NCBI RefSeq assembly: GCF_003729955.1
Contig: NZ_RJTX01000004.1
Span: forward strand, 744,001-808,000
Length of the DNA: 64,000 bases
Direction: 5' to 3'
DNA from: Chryseobacterium daecheongense
GTDB lineage: Bacteria > Bacteroidota > Bacteroidia > Flavobacteriales > Weeksellaceae
The position numbers and the translations under genes were made by a program. A model generated the notes under the pieces. It was not told where the DNA came from, did not search any database, and saw nothing but the letters and a program-made list of their open reading frames with translations. Shown here one piece after another: positions 53,730-61,763 of the stretch (positions within the stretch are counted from its first letter, which is position 1; each line of letters begins with the position of its first letter).

Positions 53730-54419
53730 ATGAAAATGACAGCAAGACCCATTAATTTTAAATTCAATGAGTACCTGAACAAAGGATATGAACTATTAAA
53801 AAAAGACTTTGGAAACTTCGTCTTGGCTTTTATTTTTTGCATGGTCCTATCGATCATTCCATTTTGTGGAATTATGGCCGTAGGAAATTTTTATAAATAT
53901 TGCAGAAAAGTGAATAAAGGAGAACAAGCGAATCCTTCGGATATTTTTAATTTCGATGACTTTGCAGCGTACATCATTTTTCAGTTGATTATTATTGGGA
54001 TTGTATTTTCTATTTATATTCCTATGTTTTTTGTATTTCCTTTTATGGGACATGGAGAAGAGCCTTCACCGGTTTTAGGAGTATTCTTTATATTTTATAT
54101 ATTTTTAATCATTATCGTTATAATTTTTCTTTCCTTGAAAGCATTTTATATTCCTGCTTTGATCTCCCTCGGAGGAGTGAAAGATATCAAAACAGCATGG
54201 AATATGTCTAAAATAATGACTAAAGACAATCTGTTATCCATCCTTCTATTCAGTATTGTAATAAGCTTTCTTTCTCAAATAGGAATATTGCTTTGCGGAA
54301 TTGGGATATTGATTACAATGCCCTATTTCTACACAACTCATTATTTTGCTTTTGAAGATGCGATGCAGCAGATTGAATATGACGAGATCAAAGAAATCGG
54401 ACAGAAAAATGAATATTAA
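53730..54419 (+). CDS. Multi-span membrane protein, paralogue C
   Basis: A 229-residue membrane protein with five hydrophobic segments. It shares the design of the proteins at 16153 and 16947: a soluble start, LLKKDFGNFVLAFIFCMVLS, IIPFCGIMAVGNF and the last span GILITMPYFYTTHYFAFEDA. The polar region KDIKTAWNMSKIMTKDN is conserved in this family. No known enzymatic motif is present. Its start lies 5 nt after the sigma-54 activator stop, and its end overlaps lptE by 11 nt, so it is part of an operon. Confidence 0.75.
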   Translation: MKMTARPINFKFNEYLNKGYELLKKDFGNFVLAFIFCMVLSIIPFCGIMAVGNFYKYCRKVNKGEQANPSDIFNFDDFAAYIIFQLIIIGIVFSIYIPMFFVFPFMGHGEEPSPVLGVFFIFYIFLIIIVIIFLSLKAFYIPALISLGGVKDIKTAWNMSKIMTKDNLLSILLFSIVISFLSQIGILLCGIGILITMPYFYTTHYFAFEDAMQQIEYDEIKEIGQKNEY

Positions 54420-54960
54420 AAACAAGAATATCTCTATAAAACAGCCTTTATTAGTTGGGCTTTTGCTTCTTTGCCTGAGTGTTTTACATTCGTGCTACAG
54501 TTTTACCGGATCGTCTCTGACCGATGAAAAAACAGTGCAGATTAATGAATTTCCGAATAATGCAGCTTACGTAAATCCAGCGTTATCACAGCAGTTTTCA
54601 ACAGATATTCAAAATAGGTTTCTGCAAAGAACAACATTGAAAGGAACCAAAGAAAACCCGGATATTCTGATCGAAGGAGAGATCACGGATTATTCCATAT
54701 CCCCTACGACCATTAGCTCCAATACCCAAACTACCAATACGGGGGGAGTTATCCAGGAATCACAGAATAAACTTACGATTACCGTAAAAGTACATTATGA
54801 AAATAAACTTCATCCGGATGTGAGTTTCGATAGAACCTATTCTGATGAAGCCGTATTCAACAGCAATTTATCCCAAAGTGACATTGAAGCTTCTCAGGTG
54901 AAAATTGTGACAGATAGAATCATTAATAAAATATTTAACGATATTGTAGCGAATTGGTAA
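54409..54960 (+). CDS. lptE: LptE-like outer-membrane lipoprotein
   Basis: A 183-residue lipoprotein from the ATG at 54409 (MNIKNKNISIKQPLLVGLLL), with lipobox LHSCYSFTG. SLTDEKTVQINEFPNNAAYV and PALSQQFSTDIQNRFLQRT match the LptE family, which plugs LptD and sets LPS at the outer membrane. The later NPDILIEGEITDYSISP block is also typical. A longer frame to 54346 is an artefact of the overlap with the upstream gene. lptD is not in the window. It is 1 nt from the acidic protein gene. Confidence 0.88.
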   Translation: MNIKNKNISIKQPLLVGLLLLCLSVLHSCYSFTGSSLTDEKTVQINEFPNNAAYVNPALSQQFSTDIQNRFLQRTTLKGTKENPDILIEGEITDYSISPTTISSNTQTTNTGGVIQESQNKLTITVKVHYENKLHPDVSFDRTYSDEAVFNSNLSQSDIEASQVKIVTDRIINKIFNDIVANW

Positions 54961-54961
54961 C

Positions 54962-56983
54962 ATGAATCCAAGAGTTTTAGAATTATTAAAAAACCCGAAA
55001 AACATTCAGTCAGAGGACTTAGGACTTCTGAAAGAAGAGATCAGTTCCTTTCCCTATATTCAAAATATAAGAGCGCTTCATTTATATGGAGTTCATCTTT
55101 ACGACAGAGAGAATTATCAGAAAGAGCTTTCCATTACAGCAGCTTATACCACAGATAAAAAAATCCTGTATCAATTGATCAACGGTAAAGTGCAGCAGCA
55201 ACCAAAGCCTGAAATCGTTGAAGAAAGAAAAGAAGATATTGCTGAACCTGTTCAGGAAGTGGAGGCTCTTCATTCAGAGGAAATCCTTATTGAAGATAAA
55301 AAGCCTTCAGAGAAAAACCAGTTTGAAGAAGCAGCCAGTTTATTGGCAAAACCACAGCCTGAAATTAAGCATGTCTATGTGAATGGAGAAAGAAACAGAA
55401 TTTTATTCGAAGGAGAAGAAAACTTTCTTGAAGATGATAATCTGGAGACCATTGACCTGGAATCCACATTAGAATCCGGAGTTATTGTTACCCAAAAACA
55501 GGAAAAAACAGAGGAAATAAGTCAACCGGAACCAGTAGAAGAAAGTATTTCAGAAGAACAAGAAGAAATAAAAGAAGAAGAACAGATTGATACATTCACT
55601 CCCGAAACCATTATTGAAGAAGAAAAGATTTCTTCAATGAAGGAACAACGGGAAATTGAGGATGAGGCAGCATTAAGTTTCCATGAAACAGAATCATTCC
55701 TGCAGGAAGTTTCAGTTCAATCTAATACGGTAGAAATAAATAATCAAAAGGAAGAAGTAAATCAAATCGAAGGGGTTGCAGAGTTTACTCCGGAAAAGAT
55801 CATCCACGAAGAAGAAATCACTTCCGAGGAAGAAATAAAATCAGTTCGTGACAATGAAGAATTAAGTTTCCACGGATTAGAATCATTCCTGCCGGAAGTT
55901 ACGATCCAGTCTAATCCTTCGGCAGAAATACCAAAGCAGGATACACCTCGATCTACCATCAACAAACATGAAGAAGAAATGAGACGTTTGATCGAAGAGG
56001 TAGAGAAAAAAATGAAGGCCAAAAAAGAAACTTCTTCTGAGAAAGAAGTAGCTGAGCCGGAAATCCAAAGTCATGATATCAATTTTGCGGAAACCCAAAG
56101 TTTCGAGGTTGTTTCCGAACAGAAAGATGAAATAAAGGCTGAAGTAAAAGAGCCACAGCCAACTGAAACTGAAATAAAACCCGAAGTTTCTCAAAATGAA
56201 AAACCTGCTGTTGAAGAATCTCAACCTGCAACTGAAGTTAAAGAAGAAACTAAGACGGCGTGGAAGCCAATGAGTTTTGAATCCAATGTGCCGGACTCTT
56301 TGATCAATAAACCTAAACCCATTGAAGTTGCCGAACAGAAAACAGAAGCTGTTATTGAATCTCCAAAAGTAGAGAAAGGGTTACCTTCCTTAGAGAATTT
56401 GCCGGAATTGGTAGAAGATCATTCTGAAAAGTTCGAAAAGAATACAGAAGAGCTTAAAGAAGACAAAGAAGCTCCAAAAATAACTACAGAAGAGAAAAAA
56501 CAGGAAGAAGCTCCGGTAATGAATGTTTCCTTCTTCAGCTCCAACTGGGCAATCAATGAGCCTCAAAAAGAGAAGAAAGAAGAAGAAATTAAAGAGATAC
56601 CTGCGCAGGAAACTAAAGTTTCTGATGTTGATGACAGTAACGTTCCCGGATTTATCAATACATGGCAAAACTGGTTGAAGATCGATAGGTCGGAGGAAGT
56701 AGAAAAATCAAAAGTTGAAAGTAAAATTAAAGTTATTGATTCTTTCATTGAGAACAACCCGAAAATTACCCAGTTAAAAGAAGAAAGCAGCTTTGTAGTT
56801 AAGGAAAAAGGAGATGATATTTCCCACCTAATGACGGAAACGTTAGCAAAATTGTATTTCGAGCAGAAGCTATACACGAAAGCAATCAATGCTTTCCAGA
56901 TATTGGCCAACAAACATCCTGAAAAGAAAGATTATTTTGAAGGTAAAATTCAGGAAATAAAAGATATTCGCGGTAAAAATTAA
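54962..56983 (+). CDS. Large acidic low-complexity protein with internal repeat
   Basis: A 673-residue protein. The first 85 residues and the last 110 are structured: the C-terminal MTETLAKLYFEQKLYTKAINAFQILANKHPEKKDYFEGKIQEIKDIR looks like a TPR-like helical pair. The middle (about 90-540) is Glu/Lys-rich and disordered. Two 138-bp repeats, 189 nt apart (55589-55726 and 55778-55915), encode similar 46-residue segments (FTPETII / FTPEKII ... SFHETESFLQEV / SFHGLESFLPEV). No signal peptide is seen, so it is probably cytoplasmic. It directly follows lptE; a homologous long acidic gene is a usual lptE neighbour in Chryseobacterium (recalled, not checked). Confidence 0.7.
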   Translation: MNPRVLELLKNPKNIQSEDLGLLKEEISSFPYIQNIRALHLYGVHLYDRENYQKELSITAAYTTDKKILYQLINGKVQQQPKPEIVEERKEDIAEPVQEVEALHSEEILIEDKKPSEKNQFEEAASLLAKPQPEIKHVYVNGERNRILFEGEENFLEDDNLETIDLESTLESGVIVTQKQEKTEEISQPEPVEESISEEQEEIKEEEQIDTFTPETIIEEEKISSMKEQREIEDEAALSFHETESFLQEVSVQSNTVEINNQKEEVNQIEGVAEFTPEKIIHEEEITSEEEIKSVRDNEELSFHGLESFLPEVTIQSNPSAEIPKQDTPRSTINKHEEEMRRLIEEVEKKMKAKKETSSEKEVAEPEIQSHDINFAETQSFEVVSEQKDEIKAEVKEPQPTETEIKPEVSQNEKPAVEESQPATEVKEETKTAWKPMSFESNVPDSLINKPKPIEVAEQKTEAVIESPKVEKGLPSLENLPELVEDHSEKFEKNTEELKEDKEAPKITTEEKKQEEAPVMNVSFFSSNWAINEPQKEKKEEEIKEIPAQETKVSDVDDSNVPGFINTWQNWLKIDRSEEVEKSKVESKIKVIDSFIENNPKITQLKEESSFVVKEKGDDISHLMTETLAKLYFEQKLYTKAINAFQILANKHPEKKDYFEGKIQEIKDIRGKN

Positions 56984-57022
56984 TGATGTTATTCAGACGA
57001 AGGAAATTTAAATATTATAAAT

Positions 57023-57055
57023 AAAATTCCGGCCATTTATGGCCGGAATTTTTAT
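57023..57055. terminator. Bidirectional terminator after the acidic protein gene
   Basis: Perfect 13-bp stem AAAATTCCGGCCA / TGGCCGGAATTTT with a TTTA loop; it lies between convergent genes and overlaps the DUF4126 stop. Confidence 0.88.
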
Positions 57056-57660
57056 GTATGATCAATAACATCTTTATTATTCCTCAGTTTCCGCCATGCT
57101 TTCCGTCCTACTACAAGAACAAGAATAACCAGTATAATGGCGCAAATTGCTGCAATTACCGGAGCAGCCATTGCTAAAACAGACATAATTCCTGCACCCG
57201 CTGTTTCTGTAGTCGCTACTACGGAATTTCCAAGTCCACCAGTAGTGGCAGTAGAAGCAGCCCTGGTTCCAGCAAATCCTGAACTGATCGCCGCCGCAGT
57301 TCCTCCCCCTGCAATTAAAGCCAATGCCCATTGAGGAAACGTTCCAAGATCAGCAAACTGACTGGCAAACAGAACCGAGCCGGCAACGGTAGCCATCGGA
57401 ACCGAAAGGGTATCCAGCAAATGATCGATGTAAGGAATGTAATAGGCTAAAATCTCCACAATTGTTGCAATTCCTGTAGTAATAAGCGTAGGAAGCCCGG
57501 AAAGCCATTGAAAATGTTCATTCATCGGGATCCAGCCCATGTAGGAAGCTAAACTAACGGCAAACATCGGGAGAAATACCCTGAAGCCGGATGCAGCAGC
57601 CAAACCGATGCCAATAAAGGCACTGATTACGTAAGGCAAATAGGGAACATTATCTAACAT
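57052..57660 (-). CDS. DUF4126 domain membrane protein
   Basis: A 202-residue membrane protein. It has FIGIGLAAASGFRVFLPMFA, ATIVEILAYYIPYIDHLLDT, LALIAGGGTAAAISSGFAGTRA and a C-terminal span with ICAIILVILVLVVGRKAW. This 'G...asGfR.flP.....la' start and 'iaGg..A......g..Ra' core are the DUF4126 signature. The family function is unknown. It has its own promoter region (57661-57720) and is a single gene on the minus strand. Confidence 0.88.
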   Translation of the reverse strand: MLDNVPYLPYVISAFIGIGLAAASGFRVFLPMFAVSLASYMGWIPMNEHFQWLSGLPTLITTGIATIVEILAYYIPYIDHLLDTLSVPMATVAGSVLFASQFADLGTFPQWALALIAGGGTAAAISSGFAGTRAASTATTGGLGNSVVATTETAGAGIMSVLAMAAPVIAAICAIILVILVLVVGRKAWRKLRNNKDVIDHT

Positions 57661-57744
57661 TTTAATTTTCAGTGTTTGTTTTCCCTAAAGTTACAAAAAG
57701 TATGCAAAGATTTAAATAAATCTATGCAATCAATGAAATAAAGA

Positions 57745-58119
57745 TTAAGACTTTTTCTGAGCTTGGCAAAGTTTTATAAACTGAGCTTCCACATCCTGGA
57801 ATTTCTGTGGCATTTCGGGAGAAACCCAGAACAGCATTGCTAAAGTTTTTCCGCCAAAAGCATCCTTAAATATGTCTTTATGCATCCGGTAGCATTCTCT
57901 CAGAAGCCTTTTGATACGATTCCTGTGAACAGCTCTCTTAAAATACCTCTTGGAAACAGAAACTCCGAATTGGGTGCTTTCAACAGGATGATTAGGTTTA
58001 TCCTTAAGAATAATGATTCTCAGATTTCCACAGGTTCTCCATTTACCTTTTTCAAAAAGTAAAGTGATTGCACTGTTTTTTTTGAGTTTTTCCTCTCTGG
58101 GATATTTGAAATTCTGCAT
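57745..58119 (-). CDS. rnpA: Ribonuclease P protein component
   Basis: RnpA binds the M1 RNA and helps it cut the 5' leader from tRNA precursors. The 124-residue protein has the conserved basic core FGVSVSKRYFKRAVHRNRIKRLLRECYRMHKD (the RNR motif) and the N-terminal REEKLKKNSAITLLFEKGKW. It starts with a TAATG overlap at the tcdA stop, so the two are co-translated. In many bacteria rnpA lies next to rpmH at the origin; here it does not. Confidence 0.95.
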   Translation of the reverse strand: MQNFKYPREEKLKKNSAITLLFEKGKWRTCGNLRIIILKDKPNHPVESTQFGVSVSKRYFKRAVHRNRIKRLLRECYRMHKDIFKDAFGGKTLAMLFWVSPEMPQKFQDVEAQFIKLCQAQKKS

Positions 58120-58844
58120 TATTCTTTTTTCACTAAGTAATTAATCACCTCCGCCGCTGCATACAAACCGAAAATAGCAGGAATGAAGCTGATGGTTCCG
58201 TAGAACGATTTTTTGAAGTTGCTTCCGTCAGTCATTTTCAGACTTTCTTCATTCTGAATCTCATTAGAGAATACACATCGGAAACCTTTATGGATTTTTT
58301 CTTTTTTAAGTCTCTTTCTCACTTGTTTGGCAAGAAAACAGTTGTGGGTTTTGCTGATATCTCTCACCATTACTTTGCTCGGATCGGTTTTCCCGCCTGC
58401 TCCCATCGAACTGATGATTTTGATTTTTCTTTTCCTCGCAGCTTTAATAAGACATAATTTAGGGGTAACGCTGTCAATACAGTCCAGTACATAATCAAAC
58501 TTTCCGGAATCCAGCACTTCATCCATTCTTTCAGGATTTAAGAATTCATTGATCTTGATAAGGTTGAGTTCAGGATTGATATCTAAAAGTCTTTCAGCAA
58601 CCACTTCCACTTTATGCTTTCCGACAGTAGAATGTAATGCAGGCAATTGTCTGTTGATATTGGTAATATCTACCGTATCACCATCTACAATGGTCATATT
58701 TCCGACACCGGCTCTTGCCAGAAACTCCGCAGCAAAAGAACCGACACCACCTAAGCCAATCACAAGTATGTTAGCGTTGCTTAATTTCCTGATCCCACCT
58801 TCCTTAATAAGAAGTTCTGTTCTTTCCAGCCAGTATTTATCCAT
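58119..58844 (-). CDS. tcdA: tRNA threonylcarbamoyladenosine dehydratase
   Basis: TcdA (CsdL) is a ThiF/MoeB/E1-like enzyme that cyclises t6A37 to ct6A in tRNA using ATP. The 241-residue protein has the ATP-binding GLGGVGSFAAEFLARAGVGN, the DGDTVDITNINRQ motif, VLDCIDSVTPKLCLI and a C-terminal FIPAIFGLYAAAEVI. The active Cys region is also present. It overlaps tatD by 8 nt and rnpA by 1 nt, so the tatD-tcdA-rnpA run is one operon. Confidence 0.93.
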   Translation of the reverse strand: MDKYWLERTELLIKEGGIRKLSNANILVIGLGGVGSFAAEFLARAGVGNMTIVDGDTVDITNINRQLPALHSTVGKHKVEVVAERLLDINPELNLIKINEFLNPERMDEVLDSGKFDYVLDCIDSVTPKLCLIKAARKRKIKIISSMGAGGKTDPSKVMVRDISKTHNCFLAKQVRKRLKKEKIHKGFRCVFSNEIQNEESLKMTDGSNFKKSFYGTISFIPAIFGLYAAAEVINYLVKKE

Positions 58845-59463
58845 TTTTTATCGTCTCTAAATTTTCTATAATCTGCTCATTAAGCTTCTCCAGCGAAATT
58901 CCTTTGATATCCGAAACTTTTTGATACAACTCTCCGAGGTTAAAATCATCATTGTCAGTTTCTAAAAATATCTTATCTAAAGGAACCGTTTTCAAAGTTT
59001 CTTGCAAAGATAAATTATACAAAACCGCTTTTCCAAAACTCAGATAAAAATTATTTTTCAGCAGATCATCCGCTATACTCTGTTTTTTATTAAAACCATG
59101 AATGATCATCGCGTGTTTCGCTTTCTTTCTGAACGAAATCACCTCATAAAACTTTCTTACACAATGGATGATCAATGGCTTTCCGAATTCATTAGAAATA
59201 TTGATCTGTTTTAGAAAGACATCTTCTTGAATGGATGGATCTACCGGAACAAAAGAATCCAGACCACATTCTCCAATCGCAAAACAATTTTCTGAAATAT
59301 GTGACTGTAGCCACTGAAGTTGACTTTCAATGGAATCAACAAGGATATCCTTCGGATGAATTCCGATAGAGTAGAAATGATTCGGTAGAATTTCTCCCGG
59401 GTTCACATTATAGATACCCGTGGATACATTTTTTTTATGATGGTGAAAATCAAAAAAATCCAT
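58837..59463 (-). CDS. TatD-family metal-dependent hydrolase
   Basis: A 209-residue TatD-type nuclease-like hydrolase. It begins MDFFDFHHHKK (HxH metal ligand pair), then SIGIHPKDI, FAIGECGLDS (Glu ligand), LIIHCVRKF (His ligand), HGFNKK (His) and FLETDNDDFN (Asp). It is shorter than E. coli TatD (260 residues) as some loops are missing. Expected activity is as a DNase or RNase or D-aminoacyl-tRNA deacylase; no evidence here decides. The ATG at 59463 is chosen; a TTG at 59469 would overlap the promoter box. The first gene of the tatD-tcdA-rnpA operon. Confidence 0.88.
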   Translation of the reverse strand: MDFFDFHHHKKNVSTGIYNVNPGEILPNHFYSIGIHPKDILVDSIESQLQWLQSHISENCFAIGECGLDSFVPVDPSIQEDVFLKQINISNEFGKPLIIHCVRKFYEVISFRKKAKHAMIIHGFNKKQSIADDLLKNNFYLSFGKAVLYNLSLQETLKTVPLDKIFLETDNDDFNLGELYQKVSDIKGISLEKLNEQIIENLETIKNG

Positions 59464-59466
59464 GAT

Positions 59467-59474
59467 CAAAAATA
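59467..59474 (-). promoter_or_regulatory. -7 promoter box directly before tatD-type gene
   Basis: TATTTTTG on the minus strand ends 3 nt before the ATG at 59463, again suggesting a leaderless mRNA. Confidence 0.45.
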
Positions 59475-59517
59475 CTCATTATTTGGAATTAAGGTAAAAT
59501 CCTTAAACAAACGTTTA

Positions 59518-59525
59518 TAATTTTG
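59518..59525 (+). promoter_or_regulatory. -7 promoter box of the TetR-family gene
   Basis: TAATTTTG, 35 nt upstream of the ATG at 59561. Confidence 0.5.
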
Positions 59526-59560
59526 TTAAAAATTTCTTAACTTTACTCAAACTGCACTTC

Positions 59561-60190
59561 ATGAGAAAAAAATTTACAGAAAAACAAATTCATATTTTAG
59601 ACATTGCCGAAGAGCTTATTGCGATGAAAGGCTATGAAGGAACCTCCGTCCGGGATATCTGTTCCAAAGCCAATATCAATGTCGCCATGATCTCCTATTA
59701 CTTTGGTTCCAAAGAAAAAATGATGTCTTATCTCTATCAGTACAGAGTATTGAAAACCAGGGAGAATTTTTCGGAATTTGCCGATACCATTAAAGACGGC
59801 AAGCCGGAAATGCAAATGAAAGAAATCATTAAATACATTGTTTCCCAGTTATTTAAATATAATTACTTCCACGGTTTTGTTACCCAGGAATTACGCCATA
59901 CAGAAAATCTAAAAGATGAATTGCTGGATTTTTACCAGCTTTTTGTGAAGAAGCTGGATGACGTTATCAAAAAAGGGGTAGCTTCCGGGGTTTTTACTTT
60001 CACTCCAAAGCCGGAAGATATTCTTACCACAATTATAGGCTCAACACTTTTCGTGATCCGCAATAAAAATTTCTATGAATTATATGTTCCCAGCAAAAAT
60101 GATGAAACATATACCAAAGAAGCGGAAAAAAAGGTAAGAATGAACCTCTTGCTCAGTGTTTTTGCCATTTTGGGATACGCAGCAGACTAA
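59561..60190 (+). CDS. TetR/AcrR-family transcriptional regulator
   Basis: A 209-residue repressor. The N-terminal helix-turn-helix is in IHILDIAEELIAMKGYEGTSVRDICSKANINVAMISYYFGSKEKMM (about residues 8-52), an exact TetR pattern. The C-terminal helical ligand domain (HGFVTQELRHTENLKDELLD...) does not match a specific subclass that I recognise. No efflux or target genes are directly beside it; it is divergent from the tatD operon and 98 nt upstream of bamD. Its targets may be elsewhere. Confidence 0.92.
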   Translation: MRKKFTEKQIHILDIAEELIAMKGYEGTSVRDICSKANINVAMISYYFGSKEKMMSYLYQYRVLKTRENFSEFADTIKDGKPEMQMKEIIKYIVSQLFKYNYFHGFVTQELRHTENLKDELLDFYQLFVKKLDDVIKKGVASGVFTFTPKPEDILTTIIGSTLFVIRNKNFYELYVPSKNDETYTKEAEKKVRMNLLLSVFAILGYAAD

Positions 60191-60237
60191 AATTACGTTA
60201 AATATTCATAAAAAGAAATGTATTGGCAAAAAAGTTA

Positions 60238-60245
60238 TATTTTTG
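60238..60245 (+). promoter_or_regulatory. -7 promoter box of bamD
   Basis: TATTTTTG, 43 nt upstream of the bamD ATG at 60289. Confidence 0.5.
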
Positions 60246-60288
60246 CAAATTAGTAGATCGGAAAAATCCGGAAACTGTTGAATTTTTT

Positions 60289-61284
60289 ATGAAAAAATAT
60301 ATTTTAGGTCTTTTAGCAGCAGTTGTGGTTGCTTCATGTGTGAGTCAGCAGGATAAAGCCATGAAAAGTGCGGACAAAAACTACATCTTGAAAGTTGCTA
60401 ATGAAAACTTTGCTAAAAAGAAATGGAAAAATGCCCTGGCTCTTTACGACAGGCTTCCAAACCTTGTAGCAGGAACAGATGATGCTCCAAATGTGGTTTT
60501 CAACTCTGCATATGCCAACTATTACGATAAGAACTATAAACTAGCAGGACACCAGTTCAAAAACTTCGCAGTAAGCTTTCCTCAGGACAGCAGGAAAGAA
60601 GAAGCGGCATATATGTCTGCTTTATGCTATTATGAAGGATCTATGGACTACAACCTGGACCAGTCTAGTACAGAATTAGCAATAAATGAACTGCAGGACT
60701 TCCTGAATAATTATCCGAATTCTGAAAGATCTAAAAATATAAGCCAGCTTATTGATGAATTGTCTTATAAACTAGAGTTTAAAGCATACGAAAATGCAAG
60801 ACAGTATTTCAAAATGGGGGATTATAAAGCAGCGAATGTAGCTTTGGATAATGTATTGGAAGATTTTCCAAGTACCAAGCTTCGTCCGAAGATCTATGAT
60901 TATATCTTAAAATCACGTTATCAGTTAGCTCTGAACTCTGTATATGACCTGAAAGAAGAACGTATAGAAAGTGCTTTGGCATTTACCAGACAGGTAGAAA
61001 AAGAACTTCCGAATACAGAATATGCTAAAACAGCTCTGGATTTAAGAGGTAAGTTAGAGAAAGAGAAAAAAGATTTCGCTGTTGTAAAGAAACAAACAGA
61101 AGCAAGAATCGCAACTTTAACAGCTAAGCAGAAAAAAGAAGCGGATAAATTAGCCGAGAAAAATAAAACCGAGCAACAAATGAAAGATCAGGTGGATGCA
61201 GAAAAGAAGGCAATGCAGATCCAAAGGGATAGTGCAGCACTTCAAACCCCTCCTCCGGCTGCGACTTTCAAAATTCAAAGATAA
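60289..61284 (+). CDS. bamD: Outer-membrane assembly lipoprotein BamD
   Basis: BamD is the essential TPR lipoprotein of the BAM complex that inserts beta-barrel proteins in the outer membrane. The 331-residue protein starts at the ATG 60289 with signal MKKYILGLLAAVVVASC (lipobox VVASC). TPR units are visible: KKWKNALALYDRLPNL, KLAGHQFKNFAVSFPQDSRKEEAAYMSALC, AINELQDFLNNYPNSERSKN and ALAFTRQVEKELPNTEYAKTA. The C-terminal 80 residues are a charged coiled-coil (KQKKEADKLAEKN...) absent from E. coli BamD. It is followed by rpoZ with its own promoter, then coaBC. Confidence 0.95.
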   Translation: MKKYILGLLAAVVVASCVSQQDKAMKSADKNYILKVANENFAKKKWKNALALYDRLPNLVAGTDDAPNVVFNSAYANYYDKNYKLAGHQFKNFAVSFPQDSRKEEAAYMSALCYYEGSMDYNLDQSSTELAINELQDFLNNYPNSERSKNISQLIDELSYKLEFKAYENARQYFKMGDYKAANVALDNVLEDFPSTKLRPKIYDYILKSRYQLALNSVYDLKEERIESALAFTRQVEKELPNTEYAKTALDLRGKLEKEKKDFAVVKKQTEARIATLTAKQKKEADKLAEKNKTEQQMKDQVDAEKKAMQIQRDSAALQTPPPAATFKIQR

Positions 61285-61288
61285 TTCG

Positions 61289-61296
61289 TAAATTTG
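61289..61296 (+). promoter_or_regulatory. -7 promoter box of rpoZ
   Basis: TAAATTTG, 29 nt upstream of the rpoZ ATG at 61326, in the gap after bamD. Confidence 0.5.
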
Positions 61297-61325
61297 CCAT
61301 CTTAAAATAAAATAAATTTCTCAAA

Positions 61326-61649
61326 ATGAGCGTAAAAGATACAAAAGCAGAAGTAAATACAATTACTTACGATAGAGATAAGATTGAAGAAAAAGTAGGT
61401 TCAATCTATGAGGCTATTGTTATCATGGGAAAGAGAGCAGAACAGATCAATGCAGAAATTCGTACGGAATTACATAATAAATTAGATGAATTTGCAGTGC
61501 ACAATTCTACATTGGAAGAAGTTTTTGAAAACAGAGAGCAGATTGAAATCTCTAAGCACTATGAAAAACTTCCAAAGCCAACTTCAATCGCAATTGAAGA
61601 ATGGATGAATGAAGATATCTATTTCAGAAAAACAGAAGACAGAAAATAA
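61326..61649 (+). CDS. rpoZ: RNA polymerase omega subunit (Bacteroidota type)
   Basis: A 107-residue protein of the RPB6/omega family in its Bacteroidota form. YDRDKIEEKVGSIYEAIVIMGKRAEQI is the conserved helical core that contacts the beta-prime subunit, and KPTSIAIEEWMNEDIYFRK the C-terminal block. It is between bamD and coaBC, the usual arrangement in Flavobacteriia. It has its own promoter box and is followed by a 15-bp hairpin. Confidence 0.9.
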   Translation: MSVKDTKAEVNTITYDRDKIEEKVGSIYEAIVIMGKRAEQINAEIRTELHNKLDEFAVHNSTLEEVFENREQIEISKHYEKLPKPTSIAIEEWMNEDIYFRKTEDRK

Positions 61650-61672
61650 TTTTTTCTGTACTACAATAAACG

Positions 61673-61706
61673 AAGGTCGTAAAGGAATAAGTTCTTTTAT
61701 GACCTT
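61673..61706 (+). terminator. Strong hairpin after rpoZ, possible terminator
   Basis: A 15-bp stem (61673-61687 and 61692-61706, loop TAAG) that is fully paired when two G-U pairs are allowed. It is not followed by a T run, so it may be a terminator of a weak kind or an RNA structure with another role. Confidence 0.5.
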
Positions 61707-61763
61707 TGCTGTTTCTGAACCTGAGAAAAAATAAGTAATTTAGTATTCTAAAATTAAAACTAC

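Noticed and set aside
55883..56224. 113-codon minus-strand Phe-rich ORF in the acidic protein gene
   Set aside because: Antisense of Glu/Lys-rich codons (GAA/AAA read as TTC/TTT) gives a false hydrophobic protein.
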